A stretch of 64,000 nt of DNA from Isoetes taiwanensis. Its lineage: Eukaryota; Streptophyta; Lycopodiopsida; Isoetales; Isoetaceae. Below the pieces are notes generated by a model, which saw only the letters and a program-made list of their open reading frames with translations, was not told where the DNA came from and searched no databases. This document shows, one piece after another, positions 1 to 11,613 of this stretch. The stretch covers positions 3,740,567-3,804,566 of the forward strand of contig JAJEKV010000028.1 in the NCBI GenBank assembly GCA_021234155.1. Reading direction: 5' to 3'. Both the position numbers and the translations under genes were made by a program. The number at the start of each line of letters is the position of its first letter. Position 1 is the stretch's first letter.

Positions 1-345
1 CAATCTCTATCATAAATGGCACCGCGAGAAGCACATGTCTTGCTTCATAGACTTCACCAACTTCCAAACAAATTGTCCCGACACTCTTCTCACAATTTTC
101 GAACAGGACCATTGCTGATCTCACACACAGGACCTTTCGGATGAACCTTGAGTCTTGAATCTTGAATCTTGAGACCTTCACGCTACGTGTTTTTTACAAC
201 TTACACTAAGTATAACAGTCTTGGAACTATATAAACAATATATTAATGTTTGTGTTTTAATCGTTCACATTCCGATTACATTCAGGTTTGCAAGTCCATG
301 CCTTAGTGCATAGAAAAGTTACTTCAACAACAAAGTTAGCACGTA
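1..345. other. Window edge, no gene recognised
   Basis: No product is recognised. On the minus strand the first 123 bases stay open in one frame and run off the window edge. Because copy A of the DNA transposon reads leftwards through this area and has no left terminus in view, this stretch is probably still inside that transposon, either 3' untranslated sequence or the start of another of its genes. Confidence 0.3.
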
Positions 346-3300
346 TTACGAGATTCTACAATCTCCGGCAAATTTCCCAAAGAACATTTCATGCCAATAG
401 TTAGTTAGTTCATATGCAAAAGATGTACCTTTAATCTTATGTTTGATCGCTCCAATGGAAATCTCACCCCAATTCTTGACTTCGGGATGGACAAGAACTT
501 TCTTTCCTTGAATAAGCCTGTACTTTTGATGGCAACCGTGAATCAATTCAAAGTAGTTACCAGCTATAACTTCATTACCACAATAAAATTCATTTCCATA
601 GTCATCCTTGGTGTCTTCTTTGAGGGCATGTTTCACTACGTACCTTTGATGAGATAATAAGGGACCCTTTCATAATTGTCTGGGGATGTGAATGATGCAA
701 AATAATCTCCAACCTGCACTGTCTCATCCACATTGTCCACGTCATTTGCCCACAAGTCCTCTGCCTCGTACCCATCTTCTTCAATATTGTCCCCTGTTTG
801 TAGGCTCTAGTTTTCTCAACTCCCACCGCCACAATAAACAAAGATTCTCACAAGCAGGGCCAATCAAAATTGATGCATGCCTTACAAAAACATGAAAGAG
901 ATCTACACATTAACTTTGTTGGATCATTTGGATCTATGGATGATACGCAATGAAGAGATTGCCCCTTTCACCGAGCACATCAAATCTTTGGGAACGGTCA
1001 ATGTCGGACACCTTCCAAAATACCCTTTCCACATCAGAAATTTTCTCTTCAAGAACCTCACATGCGCCGTGCATTTTTATCACTTTCCCATCCTTTTTTT
1101 TTCTTTGTTCCGCCTCGAGCCATAGTTTGGCTATGGCTCCTTCTCCGTCATGTGTGCCCTTCCCATGTCCCGAGCCCAAAGAAATTCCGGGCATTCTGAT
1201 CTTATGCTCTTGATGATACCTAGTTACATGATAGAAAGCTCTTCTCGACTTGAATCTGGGCTGCACACCGTCGAGACCAAACTAAGTGGTATTTCATATG
1301 ACCAGCACCATTTTCTTTCAGCCAATTGAGGTGCATCTTGAATGCTTTTTGTACAAAGTGAGTATCATGTGTTTTGTCATCCGAAATAAAGAAGTGCACA
1401 CATTTCCTCATTTTACCCTCGTACCTTGAACATCGTGGATGTGGACCAATATGCTGATTTCTTCATTGTACCAATGTTGTGCTTGAATCTCGTTGAATGG
1501 CTTCAAAGTATAATTCTCCGAGAAATCAACAACTAATAATACGGTATCATCAATGGGAAGACTCTTCATGGATTCCTTGAATTGTTTGCTCGCCAATGTG
1601 CCACAAAGTTATGATATACAAACTTCGACATATGATCAAACATGTTATCCAACATATTACCGAGCTGCCTTTCTTGTCAATTAGCTTTAGTCTTCGTTGA
1701 AGTTCCTTTCTTCGAGGGCTCATTAACGCGTAACCATAGACTTGCCAATCAAGCGTTTGATCAATCTGCCCTTGTATTCTCTTGGACACAACTCAATTAA
1801 TTGTTTCCCACAGTTTCCACAATCTGATTTGATACATTGTAGCTTATGCCACTCGTTGCCTGCTGCTCTGTCACATACCATAGCCCTCCAAAATGTGCTA
1901 ACATTATCAAATGTCTTGTCCTTGGCTTGACATATTCCAAAGATGAGCTTCGGATGCGCATTACACACCACAATTGCAACGAACAATTTTCATGGAGTCT
2001 TGACCTCATCAAATTAAATGCCCGCTTGTACGGATCTGATTGCTCATGTTTCACGCAACAACATGTGTTTCTTTCCTTTTAGCTTTCTAATGCAAGAAGG
2101 TTTTAAGTATTCAAATTGCCAAGCCCAATCCAAACCTCTGATACTTGATCCACAAAATTCTGAATAATTCAAAAGTAAAATTACAAAGGAAATAAAATTA
2201 GTCACCTCATTACATTACATTACATACAAATCTTTTTACATATTCAAGACCCTAAACTCCCACACATACATGTACATTCGACATGAATTTTATTTCATTT
2301 ACTACTAAGTCACATAATTTTTTGACAATTAATACATCTCCACACTAATTTCTTCTTAGTTATTGCCTACATCTACAATACATCCGAATATACATGTAAA
2401 CAAATATACATCCGTAATACATACATGTAAACAAATATACATGTACGTGTTGCCATGAAATAATTTGACATTTCCATGTAGAACAACTAGGGCGCATCGC
2501 ATCTACATTACATTCAAAAAGTAAAGAAATCTGTTACAAACTTTACATCAAGGTGTTACAAAATAAAAGACATCTTTATTCTCGCCAAAAGTAAAGAAAT
2601 CTACAAACTTTACATCATCATACAAAATAAAAAACATCTTTATTCTGAAAACAAGATGCAATTACTGACTAAATTACAACGTGCATTGTAATGTCAATAT
2701 ATTGAATTGGTTGTGTCCTCTTCTTCATGACATCTCTAATTTTTGGTGAAACCTTTGAGTTATCTAACCAAAACCGAAAGCAACTATATCCTTCATAGCC
2801 CCATCTATCGTATTTGTTCTTGGATTTCACCGCTAATGCCCACAGATTTGTTCCACCTAGTGACATTCTTTTCCTTCTCTCCACCGCTAGTTTCATATTT
2901 CTAGGATGTATTTTCAAAGAACTTAGCCGCTAGTGAAGTCTTCGAATTCTCGCCTCCAACCACCATAGATAGTACGAGAATGCTTTGCAGCAAGTCCGTC
3001 CATTACTATTTGCATTTTTGACGCCTTGGAGGCCATCCTTTAAATTCTTTACCGATCTGTTTTCACGATAGCCTCTTGAGGCCTTCCAATGAATGGCTCA
3101 AATAGGAATTGCAATCTTTTGTCCCCACAATAATCTTCTTGCAAATATACTTTGCTGTTTTGGAGTCAAATTAGATACCTCATTCATTATGAGATTTACG
3201 TAAGCATTCACCTTTCTTCTAATTGGCTTTGTCAATGTATCCACCCCTACAAACCCTCTGTTTTCGATTTTTCTTTGCCTGCTTGTAACAAGAAAGCTTT

Positions 3301-3566
3301 CCTCCAACTTCATCAACAGGAGGATTGAAATCAACCCGATGTCGACCTCGGCGTGCTTGCATGAGAGTCCAATCCTTCTTCCATAGTTTCTTCTTCAACC
3401 GGTGCTTTAAGACATCGATCCATTCTCGCAGAAAAGGGGATACAACATCCCGCACAAAAATCATATTATTAACCAGATTTGTATTATCGCTTGAAGGGAT
3501 TTGTATTACTGCTTGAAGGAAAGGGATTTCAATTTCTTCAAGATACATTTGTTTCTTGAAATGCAT
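346..3566 (-). pseudogene. Transposase-like gene of the GGGTAAAAG transposon, copy A
   Basis: The protein is read from several adjoining minus-strand frames. The N-terminal part lies at 3566-3098 and 2917-2669, an AT-rich intron-like gap at about 2090-2660, and the main part at 2054-346. Visible landmarks, in order, are a lysine-rich N-terminus; a Cys cluster with KHEQSDPYKRAF; WHKLQCIKSDCGNCG; WQVYGY; VVDFSENYTL with NEIQ and HW about ten residues on (near 1480-1530); a tract ending GHMKYHLVW; DG..PRFKSRRAFYHV; and SGHGKGTHDGEGA (near 1145-1170). Proteins with DF(S/A)ENY, SDG..(Q)(F/Y)K and HGKG..DG in this order occur in many animal genomes as uncharacterised, transposon-like families. The three Asp-containing blocks could be a DDE/D catalytic set, which is inference. 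Frameshifts, one around the SDGC block, leave it broken. Compared with copy B it keeps the DFSENY block that copy B has lost. Confidence 0.6.
2090..2660. repeat. Intron-like spacer rich in TACAT/ATGTA motifs, with a tandem duplication
   Basis: There is no coding signal between the two coding parts of the copy A transposase. The stretch is AT-rich and full of TACAT, ATGTA, TACATGTA and ACATGTAAACAAATATACA motifs. It also holds a tandem duplication of about 65 bp (about 2517-2583 and 2587-2646, sharing AAAGTAAAGAAATCT, ACAAACTTTACATCA and ACATCTTTATTCT). The matching gap of copy B (28200-28830) has the same kind of composition. Confidence 0.5.
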
Positions 3567-3667
3567 TCGATTTAGGAGCAGCTATAATTGATTCGGGCCA
3601 AGTTTTCGTTGAGGTAGAATCTAGAGCCATGTTTGATCGATTGAGGAAAGTTCAAAATGTGCGCCAA

Positions 3668-3692
3668 AGTTTTTTTTTTTTTTTTTTTTTTT
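3668..3692. repeat. Poly(T) tract
   Basis: About 24 consecutive T bases, followed by AGCAGTAAGG. It could be the poly(A) tail of a minus-strand retroposed insertion inside copy A, but no target duplication was found around it. Confidence 0.6.
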
Positions 3693-3886
3693 AGCAGTAA
3701 GGTATTTAGATTTTATTGATAGAGAAGCTAGTACAAGATTTTGGGAGGATTTGGTATAATTATGGAGAATATTGTACGTCAACCGCCTTTATTAATGATA
3801 GGCAACTCCATGTAAAATTCAAAATGTACATTACAAACACTTTAACCCAGTTCAAATTTTTACATCAATATACAAAAAAATTCAAT

Positions 3887-3907
3887 CACCCTTTCATGCT
3901 TCTACCC
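3887..3907 (-). repeat. Diverged right terminal repeat of transposon copy A
   Basis: Read inward on the minus strand this begins GGGTAGAAGCATGAAAGGGT. The complete element begins GGGTAAAAGAAAGCTAGGGT, and the 208-bp MITE has GGGTAAAAGCATG at one end. The site lies about 320 bp upstream of the transposase start, nearly the same distance as in the complete copy (312 bp), which supports it being the true end. Confidence 0.5.
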
Positions 3908-4799
3908 GCATGTTTAACTTAAATCTATGCAAGACTAAAATCTATCTTACAATTTCACGCTTCATATGCTTCCTTACAAACAGTAGATAACTCAAATGAT
4001 GCACTTGATGCAACAGATCATATGTGGACCATGATATTGGATCTAGAAAAGAGATTCATGTTACATTAAGCTATTCGGTCCAATTGCCAGAAGTATCGGT
4101 TTGCTCTTACCTTTGCCTTGCCAACCAGCCACCGAAACAATCAAAAGCTTAAACTGAAAACTCGCACACATAGGCTTACTACGGAGTACCTGGAAGAGCT
4201 TCTTCGGATCAAGCCAAAGGCCCTGGATGGTCGACGAAGGAGAACAATAAAAGTGAGATGTCCACTCTGAGCGGTAGAACAAGCAAACCAAGTTCGGCGC
4301 CAGGCAATTTCTATTCTTGGCATTGCATAAATTCGAAATATTAAGTTAACTATAGAGTATCCCAAACTATTTTTCGTACTTGTCCGAGGGTTGTAAATCC
4401 AACGTCAAGTTGTTCTGAAGACTTCTTCAAATTATGCTATCCATGTCTTGCATCCTCTTGTCATCTGAACTTTGCTTCGAACACTCCTGTAGTTTCCCTG
4501 CATGGAGACTCCATGAATGGCGATTGCTCAAAATGCAGGTAAAATTTTGGACGCCTGTGACAACTTTTTTTTCTAATGCCTAAAAGGAAAAGGTGATACA
4601 TGGTGAGGCATGGTTTATGGACATGGCTATTACCCTATTTCTACACTACAATAATGCATATCAAAACTAAAAGATCGTGAAAATGGAATGAGACTAAAGA
4701 TCATGAAAATGAGACTAAAGATGACCTTGTTACATGTATGCCTAAAACTTTGCTATAAAAGATATGGATGTTTAGATAGAAACTTGCCCCCATAATTTT
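3908..4799. other. No gene seen
   Basis: Only short shadow frames are open here. The stretch contains ordinary AT-rich sequence and lies between the end of DNA-transposon copy A and the first LINE. Confidence 0.4.
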
Positions 4800-4819
4800 T
4801 TGGGAGAGGCCGCTCACGG

Positions 4820-6774
4820 CGAACCTCAGGCACTACCACATTCCCCCGCAACAGATGGTTCGATGATGAATGTCGGGAGCTCAAACGCACACTCTGGCAA
4901 GTCACTGATCCCACCTCCCGCCCACAGGCCATCAGTCAATACCGCTCCTTTTTCAAGAACAAGAAAGCCAAATACCTTGTAGAGCATCAGCAACAGATGT
5001 TTGGTCTCCTGGATCGGCACCCCAAGACATTCTGGAGAAGGGTCTTGAGCGAGACTGCACAGCCCACAGGGAACATCACCTCGGAGCAATGGGTACAGTA
5101 CTTGCAACAACTTTACGACCCGCTCGGGGGCCGGACACTAGTCCCTCCACAGATAGACATGGATCTGGTCATCACAGAGGGGGATGTCATCATGGGCCTA
5201 CAACGTCTAGCTAATGGAAAGGCAGCAGATTTAGATGGTATGCAGGCGAAACTTCTGAAATGGCTGGGCCCTCCACTGGTGCCTGTCCTCACGGCATTGT
5301 TCAATAAAGCATTGCAAGAAGGCTTCCATCCGCAGTGGACCACTAGTAGAGTTGTGCCCATATACAAGGCAGAGGACCCTCAATGCCCGGCCAACCACCG
5401 TACTATTATGGTCAGCTCTCTCTTTGCAAAACTGTTGGCTGGCATCCTTGAGCATCGGCTGACAATATGGGCAGAGGAGGCAAATGTGCGAGCTCTTACA
5501 CAGGCAGGTTTCCGGCCCAGGCATTCCACCATTGATCATATCTTCACTCTGCGCACATTGATTGAGGATAGCAGGAATCCCCGGCAAAACCTGTACTGTT
5601 GTTTCGTGGATTTTGCAAAAGCTTTTGACACAGTGCCCTGCGACAGGCTATGGGACAGACTGCGGCAGTTGGGGACCCCCCTTGACTTGGCAGAATGTAG
5701 TATATAGGCTATATGAGGCATGCTCAGGCCGTATATCACATTGTCAGGACAGCCGATAATCAGTAATATTGGAGTGCGTCAGGGTTGCCCCCTCTCCCCC
5801 ACACTCTTTGGCCTATACATTGACCAACTGGAAGATTGGCTCTCTGAGCATGGAGGTGCGGACGCCCATCTCATGCATCACACAATCCGGCGACTCATAT
5901 ATGCTGACGATATCAACCTCCTGGCCTATACTTCAGAGGACATGCAACGTCACCTGGATGCTCTCGACACTTTTTGCCGATTCACTGGCATGCGAGTTAA
6001 CTTGGCTAAAACTAGGGTGCTGCTAGTTTCATCATCCCGTCAGCCAAGGCTTCCCTCATTCACTTACCAAGGACAAGATGTAGAGGTGGCTCCGACCTAC
6101 AAGTACTTGGGGATCAAGTTCTCAACTACCACCCATTGGGATGCTGCCATCAGGTTGCGGGTCACGGCGGGTTGAAAGCACTATATGCCATGCAGAACAA
6201 CAGCCACAAGGCAGATTTGTATGCCTGGGGCCACCAGTCACACTTGTTTCGGGCCTTGGTCGAGCCGGTCCTTTTGTATGGGGCAGAAGTGTGGGGTCCG
6301 GTGATATCCCTCAACACCTGGAATGACCTCGAGCAGGTGCCGAGGGCCTTCTTGGCACGAGCCCTTGGGGTGAAGTCCACAGTTCCATACCAGATCCTAC
6401 TCCAGGAGACAGGCTTTCTACCCCTTCAACGGGCTGCATTGGAATGCCATATCATTTACTTCCAGAAGGTGGTCGCTATGGCTGATACACGTTTGCCCAA
6501 CCTTGCGTTGGCCATGGCGATGGGTCCCCAACGCCTGAAATCCTGTTGGAAGGACAAGCAAGCTCGGTGGTTCTCACGCTGGGGTGTACAGGCAAACAGA
6601 TGTGTACATGTAAGGACAAAGAAAGATCACAAGGCACTTAAGCTGTACCTAGATGCTACTTTCCTTTGCAAGCTCTGGGATGCAGATGCTCTGACGCACG
6701 TTAAGCTGGCACACTATCAGCAGCAAGTCAATCCTAGACTCACGAGAGGCCCACACCAGTACTTGTACACCTAG
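4820..6774 (+). pseudogene. LINE reverse transcriptase (frameshifted)
   Basis: This encodes the reverse transcriptase that would copy the LINE RNA at its target site. The open frame starting at 4997 contains NGKAADLDGMQAKLL, the QAGFRPRHSTIDHI motif and FVDFAKAFDTVP (catalytic block A), then stops at about 5705. The next part (5720-6175) has GVRQGCPLSPTLF and the catalytic LIYADDINLLAY (YADD), then KYLGIKF. A third frame (6136-6774) has ALVEPVLLYGAEVWG. In-frame sequence upstream of 4997 (WFDDECRELKRTLW) is the linker normally found before the RT domain. At least two frameshifts separate the pieces, so it is not functional as written. The YGAEVWG block after the RT fits jockey-, CR1- or RTE-like clades better than plant L1. 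Confidence 0.8.
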
Positions 6775-7129
6775 CTGCCCATGAAGAAGCGCAGACTCGC
6801 ACGGGTGCACGTCGCCTCCGCATTGAAACAGGACGTTGGGCTCGGGAAGCACGAGAGCAAAGGCTTTGCTAGTGTTGCCACCAGGGCGCCATTCAGGATG
6901 AATGTCATGCCCTCCAGATCTGCCCAGCGTTTGCCCATATCCGAGAGCGATATGTTCGATTACTAGTGCCTGGCCAGCCGTTGCATTAGTTATTGACTAC
7001 GACGTCAGTGGGTTTGTTGGGGTCATACCTCTAGGAGATTATGGATGCACGGACTCAGTTGTGTCCTCCGGGATGGTATTGGACTGTCCTATACAATTGT
7101 ACAGCATTTAACTGCTAAGGTTTTTCCCT

Positions 7130-7254
7130 CGAAAACCCTTCGGGGCGGGGGTTTTTTAATCCTGTCAGTAATACGCTTGCTGCTCTTTTTTTTGTTTGGG
7201 TCCCATAGACCAATCGGTCTCCGTGGACGCTAAAAAATCTATTCTATTCTATAA
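7130..7254 (+). repeat. LINE 3' tail (shared with 15050-15157)
   Basis: The LINE 3' end reads GGGGTTTTTTAATCC, then GGGTCCCATAGACCAATCGG and TCTCCGTGGACG, then a run of A bases and CTATT repeats. A reverse-complement copy of the same tail sits at 15050-15157 with the same conserved blocks but a different middle. The tail is therefore the transposition-relevant 3' end of an active family. Confidence 0.7.
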
Positions 7255-10108
7255 AATATGTGCCGCAAATATATGATAGCTCCATCCATAGTGAAACCCG
7301 AAGCCTATAAAATGGAACAAGTTAATGTGCCTGAGATAAATAATTATGTCGCTTATGGAGGTCCTGCTTATGACTGAGGGATGTGGCACGAATTCATGAA
7401 TGCCAAGCATGTCAACATATGGGATTGCATCAATTGCAACATCATTGAAGGAGGTTGGGATTAAGTTTTGAGATAATATATATTGATTGTGGTAGGTCAC
7501 AATTGCATGCTAATATTGCAGGATGAATTAATAATAATCCCATTGGCATTTTTGGTGCGCTTCCTAATGCAAAATTTGTATAAGTAGATTGCACTTAGAT
7601 TTCTACATAGTACATAGAGGGCCCCAGCTTTGGGACATATGTTGTTGTTTGTGTTGATGAGTTGTTAATCCGATTAGTATTGGAAAAGGGATATGCATAG
7701 GATAAAACCTAATTAGATATTGTGCTTCCTTAAATAAAGCATTAAGAAGATGGAGGTACTAGTGGTTTGAAAACATATGATTGGCACAAATGTCTTCAGA
7801 TATTTTATTCTACATTAATAACACGCGTTAAAAACTCTTTTTTATTAGTGTTGTTATGCTTCCATGCATCATTGGAGACTACTTTACACCGAAGGAAGAA
7901 GGAGTATCATATATTGTTTAAGAAAATTTGTGAGATGGGTATCTTTAAAGGATATTGATGTCTCTAAGATTCCAAAGATGGAGGAGGGGGCTAATTTACT
8001 ATTATGTGGTAGATTATCCTACTAGCTTCTTAGATATTATCCTTATATCCATTTTTGTTTCCATTCTGACATGCATATAATGCGTATAAAGTGTTAAACT
8101 TCCATGGTTCTATAATACATTGATATGGATGCACCTCTTAATAAACATTCCAGATGAAATCCAGTTAATTGGACTCAGCCCTGCACGATGGTGGTTCTTC
8201 CTCGAGCATTACATCAAGTGCTCAAAGGATTATCGTGAGGGCCATCTCATGCAAGATGCATTTTTTTTTTCTTGAATATGTAGCATTATAACAGGGGGTT
8301 AACTTTTGATATTTTATACGCTTTTCTATATGGTTTTTCTATGATTTTGTGGCTGTATTCGGGTGCGCATACTAAATAGTATTTCTAGAGTGCATCAATT
8401 TTTAACCGTTGATTTGCGAGGCTGTGGTTTAACTTTAGGGCTACAAAAACTTTAGGGCTTTAGGGTTTGTGTAGGAAAGGAGCAACTAGTGCTTGGGATT
8501 GCAACTCGTGCTTGGGGATTGCTGGATTCAAATCTGGAGCTATTTCGGCAGCTGAGCTTTGGGCTTCCATGGCTATGGCTTATTATTTTTGGTACCCAAA
8601 GTCGGCAAATCTCTAAGATGTGGCTATGGCGGATCTGCGGCTTCTGGGCGATCAAAACCTGCTGGGAAGAACAAAACCTGCTGGGAACCTGCTGGGCTGC
8701 TGCTTGTTTATGTGGGATCTGGCAAACGTGCTCCTATGGCCGCAACAGGTTTTTAAACAGATCTGACATTAACTTTTCACTTTTCACATTTCGTTCTTAT
8801 ATCAAAATCTTCATTTCATTGGCATAAAGACGGGAGATATAACAATTCCGAAGCAGCTTTAAGGAAGCAGAATTCAATTCTGAAGCGGTGCCTAACTGCA
8901 AAAGAATAAAGGGCGTCTGCAAAGAGCACAGGCTGCGTGAACATGCCAAGAAGGCAGGATGGGCCTGCTCTTAAATATTATGAGCTGTTTGGAAGCTCAT
9001 CGTTTTAACAGCAAAAAGCTTGGGATTTTTTCTGATCAGGAAGTCCGGCGGCCATGGAGATGGCGGAGGCTAAAAAATAGTGGCAAATCCGAATCCGCCA
9101 GGTTCCGGGCAGCCCACATTTTTTCCCGAATCTTGGCTCTCGTGTTTTGCGTCGTAGCCCTCTGCCTGATCGTCTTTGATAAATAGACCGTTCGTTTCCT
9201 CGTTTCTTTGCCTGGCCTCAAAACCCCCTTTTCTGTTAGCTTTGCCTGGCCTCACCCCTTTTCTGTTAGCCATACCGCCAAATTTTCAGATGTAAAAGGC
9301 GTCTCCTAAGTTTCTTAACAATGCTCCATCATATTTGAAGGCTCATCATATTTGAAGGCTCAGATTTGTACAGATAAATTATGGGTTTTTCAGGATGAAG
9401 CTGAGGAACTGTTTAGGGGACCATTTCTGCATTCGTTTCAGAGGGGTGCAATCTGCATTTGTTTCAGAGCCGTGTGACAGATCTGGACCAAAAGCTTGAT
9501 CTCGGTGCTGGGTGAAAACCTACAGACTAGGTCCTTCTAACGCCCATATACAAAGAATTGCTTATGCCAGACTGACAGATGAGGTAAATGGTATGCAATC
9601 ATCAAAATGATCTACCTACACTTGAATTTATTAGCTATAGAAGAAATGAAGTTTATTGTGGATGCTCAATCTGATAACTCATTCAATTGTGGTACTATCA
9701 TACTTAAATCTTTTGATAGTGGTATTGTTGTTCTAAATAGATGCATCTTTCTGTTTTTGTAAACCGCCCCATGTATTCTTAACATTAAAGAGAAATGTTT
9801 CATGGAGCAATCAAGTATTGGAGTTTTTGCAGTTCTCGCAGCCGTGGAGAGGGCATATGGTTCTATGATGCTTGAACAGAGCCAGAACTTGAAACTGCCA
9901 TTTCGGGGACATTTATAAGATAGCATTTGCACCATAAAGTCAGCCAGAATTCCAACATAGAAAGCTAATCTTGTTTTAATGCTAGATATTGGATGCCAAT
10001 GCCGGTCATGATTGCCATTTCTTTTGTATTGATGCTATGCTCATGAATGCTTTGCGGAAATAATTTGTTTGTCTTGATGTTATTGTGCTTTTTAGTAATT
10101 AATATTTA
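7255..10108. other. Unassigned, AT-rich, small local duplications
   Basis: No gene is recognised. Short open frames at 8452-8830, 8959-9273 and 9666-9935 lack any familiar domain. Local duplications are visible: ACCTGCTGGGAA repeated near 8657-8695; TTTGCCTGGCCTC...CCCCTTTTCTGTTAGC twice at about 9205-9272; CATCATATTTGAAGGCT twice at 9328-9361; and TCTGCATT(C/T)GTTTCAGAG twice near 9427-9467. Confidence 0.4.
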
Positions 10109-10122
10109 GGCCCATAAAGTTT

Positions 10123-10137
10123 ACCTATAGGGCCCGA
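10123..10137. repeat. GGGCCC hairpin
   Basis: GGGCCCGAAGGGCCC is a perfect inverted repeat followed by an A- and T-rich run. It could be part of a small element next to the inverted repeat at 10259-10519. In plant nuclear DNA a bacterial-type terminator is not expected. Confidence 0.4.
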
Positions 10138-10258
10138 AGGGCCCAAAAATTTTTTTAATATAACAATCAACATACAACTACCATTAACAATATTAATAGA
10201 AACCATTGCATTTAACACATTTAAATTAAAACCCCCCTTAAACCCCCTTTCGTTTGGG

Positions 10259-10519
10259 TGCATATTCACACGGGGGGTTACGTAGGGCAGCGAGAGCTCC
10301 AAAAATAGATTTACAATACACGTAGAAAATTAACACCATTAAGTACATTCTCTCAAACCTTATAGTATTTTGCAAATTTTAATATACAGTATACAAAAAC
10401 TTGTACATGCATACCCCACAAACGAGGATCGCTATGTGCGGTCCAGATCTTGGAATAAAGGGCAAATATGCCCATCCGACAGCTCTCGTTGCCCGGAGTA
10501 ACCCCCCGTGTGAATATGC
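10259..10519. mobile_element. Inverted-repeat insertion (MITE candidate)
   Basis: GCATATTCACACGGGGGGTT at 10259 recurs as its exact reverse complement ending at 10519 (22 bp perfect). The match continues imperfectly inward (GGGCAGCGAGAGCTC against its complement near 10480-10496). The interior is about 180 bp and non-coding. It abuts a LINE reverse-transcriptase fragment whose recognisable sequence stops where the repeat begins. No target duplication could be fixed. Confidence 0.5.
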
Positions 10520-10928
10520 TATGCCATTTGCTCCTTAGAACTTTAATATTAGCAAGGTTTGACTGAATGTTGTCACCAATAACAGTGCATTTGGGCAAAT
10601 TTAGATGAACTCTAGAGGCAGGTTGATTGGTAGTCTCAAGAAAGAATTCAATATTAGAGATACTGGCATCTAAGAAAGCAAAAGTATCATCAACATATTG
10701 AGAGATGGTGAGAGAATCATTACTATTTGGCATTTTAAGACCAATGATCTTTCCTAAATCTCGAAAGTCCAGAATAGCCCTGGTTAGCATTTCAGCCACA
10801 ATTAAGAACAGATATGGAGCAAGGGGACATCCTTGTCTCACGCCATGAGATAAAGGGAAAAATTGGGAAGGTGCGCCATTTAGGACAACAACAGAATTTG
10901 AATTGATATTCAAACCATGAATAAGCAA
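10520..10928 (-). pseudogene. LINE (L1-type) reverse transcriptase fragment
   Basis: The fragment covers the middle of an RT domain: LNGAPSQFFPLSHGVRQGCP, LAPYLFLIVAEMLT and the catalytic SQYVDDTFAFL (a V-D-D version of the usual FADD), then SRVHLNLPKCTVIG. The upstream part of the RT (block A) is not recognisable beyond a short tract to about 11000. The downstream part ends at the inverted repeat at 10519. It is a remnant truncated at both ends and resembles plant L1-type LINEs. Confidence 0.75.
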
Positions 10929-10929
10929 C

Positions 10930-11600
10930 TTTTGAGGTTAAAAAGCCATTCATGTATGCTCCCACAAGTTGGGGTATACCATAGGTCTAGAAGAAATTGT
11001 TTCCACAGATCAAAATCTATCCATGAAAACAATCTTTAGTGTATTTAGACTTCTCAAAATGCACCCATACTTGACTAGTGCATTTTCCATTGCAGGTTTG
11101 AGATACGTTATTTCTGCATAATCACCCCCATATTGTTCACTTACTGCTTCAACATTATGTTCAAGGATCAATCTTAGCGAAATGGGGCTCAATCTGAGCG
11201 ACAGAGTACCAGATTTCATAGCAGAAATGAGCAATGGGATACTCCCCTTTTACACCTACTTACATCTCCAGCATCCAGCCGTTTTATTTTCCCGTCCAGA
11301 AGAGGATAGATTTGCATATTTCGGCCAGCCATCTTTTGTGGGGAGGCCAGTGCATCTTTTGTGGAATAGTTAGTCTTGTGTGGCTAAACTCAGGCAAACA
11401 TTATCATATTTGGAAATTTTGGCACAGTCAAGAGTGTTAGAAGCAACGGATTCCAAGCAGAGATGACTAGGACATAGAAGTCGGCGGAAAAGGCATGCTA
11501 TCAAGCCTGTCCTCAGCCTCATCAAATTGCTCTACTCGTGCAAACAGATCAACAATGCACCCACACTGTTCCATTACAAGTACAATATTATGTTCCAAAC
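10930..11600. other. No gene recognised
   Basis: Short open frames on both strands (11010-11234 minus, 11182-11440 plus) have no domain I know. The left end probably still belongs to the LINE remnant. Confidence 0.3.
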
Positions 11601-11613
11601 TGATTGAGCCAAA

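Larger units (their letters stand above)
1..3907 (-). mobile_element. DNA transposon copy A (right part, decayed)
   Basis: This is a diverged relative of the complete 8.8-kb transposon at 20941-29759. It carries the same minus-strand transposase-like gene in the same exon order and has a candidate right terminus at 3887-3907. That terminus, read inward, is GGGTAGAAGCATGAAAGGGT plus one G, which matches the terminus of the complete copy at 16 of 21 positions and the MITE at 39714-39921 at about 17 of 21. The left end lies outside the window, so neither the target duplication nor the left-hand genes can be seen. The element is old: the coding region is split over several frames. Confidence 0.6.
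4800..7254 (+). mobile_element. 5'-truncated LINE with CTATT-type tail
   Basis: A non-LTR retrotransposon lacking its 5' part (no endonuclease seen). It contains a broken reverse transcriptase followed by about 470 bp of 3' untranslated sequence that ends in CTAAAAAATCTATTCTATTC and TATAAAA instead of poly(A). A tail of short repeats is typical of RTE-like and some other LINE clades. A possible imperfect target duplication, CTATAAAAGATATG near 4755 and CTATAAAATATG at 7247, would put the 5' end near 4768. It is not exact and I do not rely on it. Confidence 0.75.

Noticed and set aside
3668-3692. Poly(T) as proof of a retroposed gene copy inside copy A
   Set aside because: No target duplication or retroposed coding sequence could be recognised next to it.
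4755-7254. CTATAAAA(G)ATATG as the target duplication of the first LINE
   Set aside because: The two copies differ by an indel and the left one lies about 45 bp from the first recognisable LINE sequence. Too weak to fix the boundary.
8452-8830. Possible small gene on the plus strand (112 residues, Trp-rich)
   Set aside because: The sequence consists partly of ACCTGCTGGG repeats, has no known domain, and the overlapping frames are equally open.
10123-10150. Hairpin plus T-rich run as an intrinsic terminator
   Set aside because: Rho-independent terminators are not expected in plant nuclear DNA and no gene ends there.
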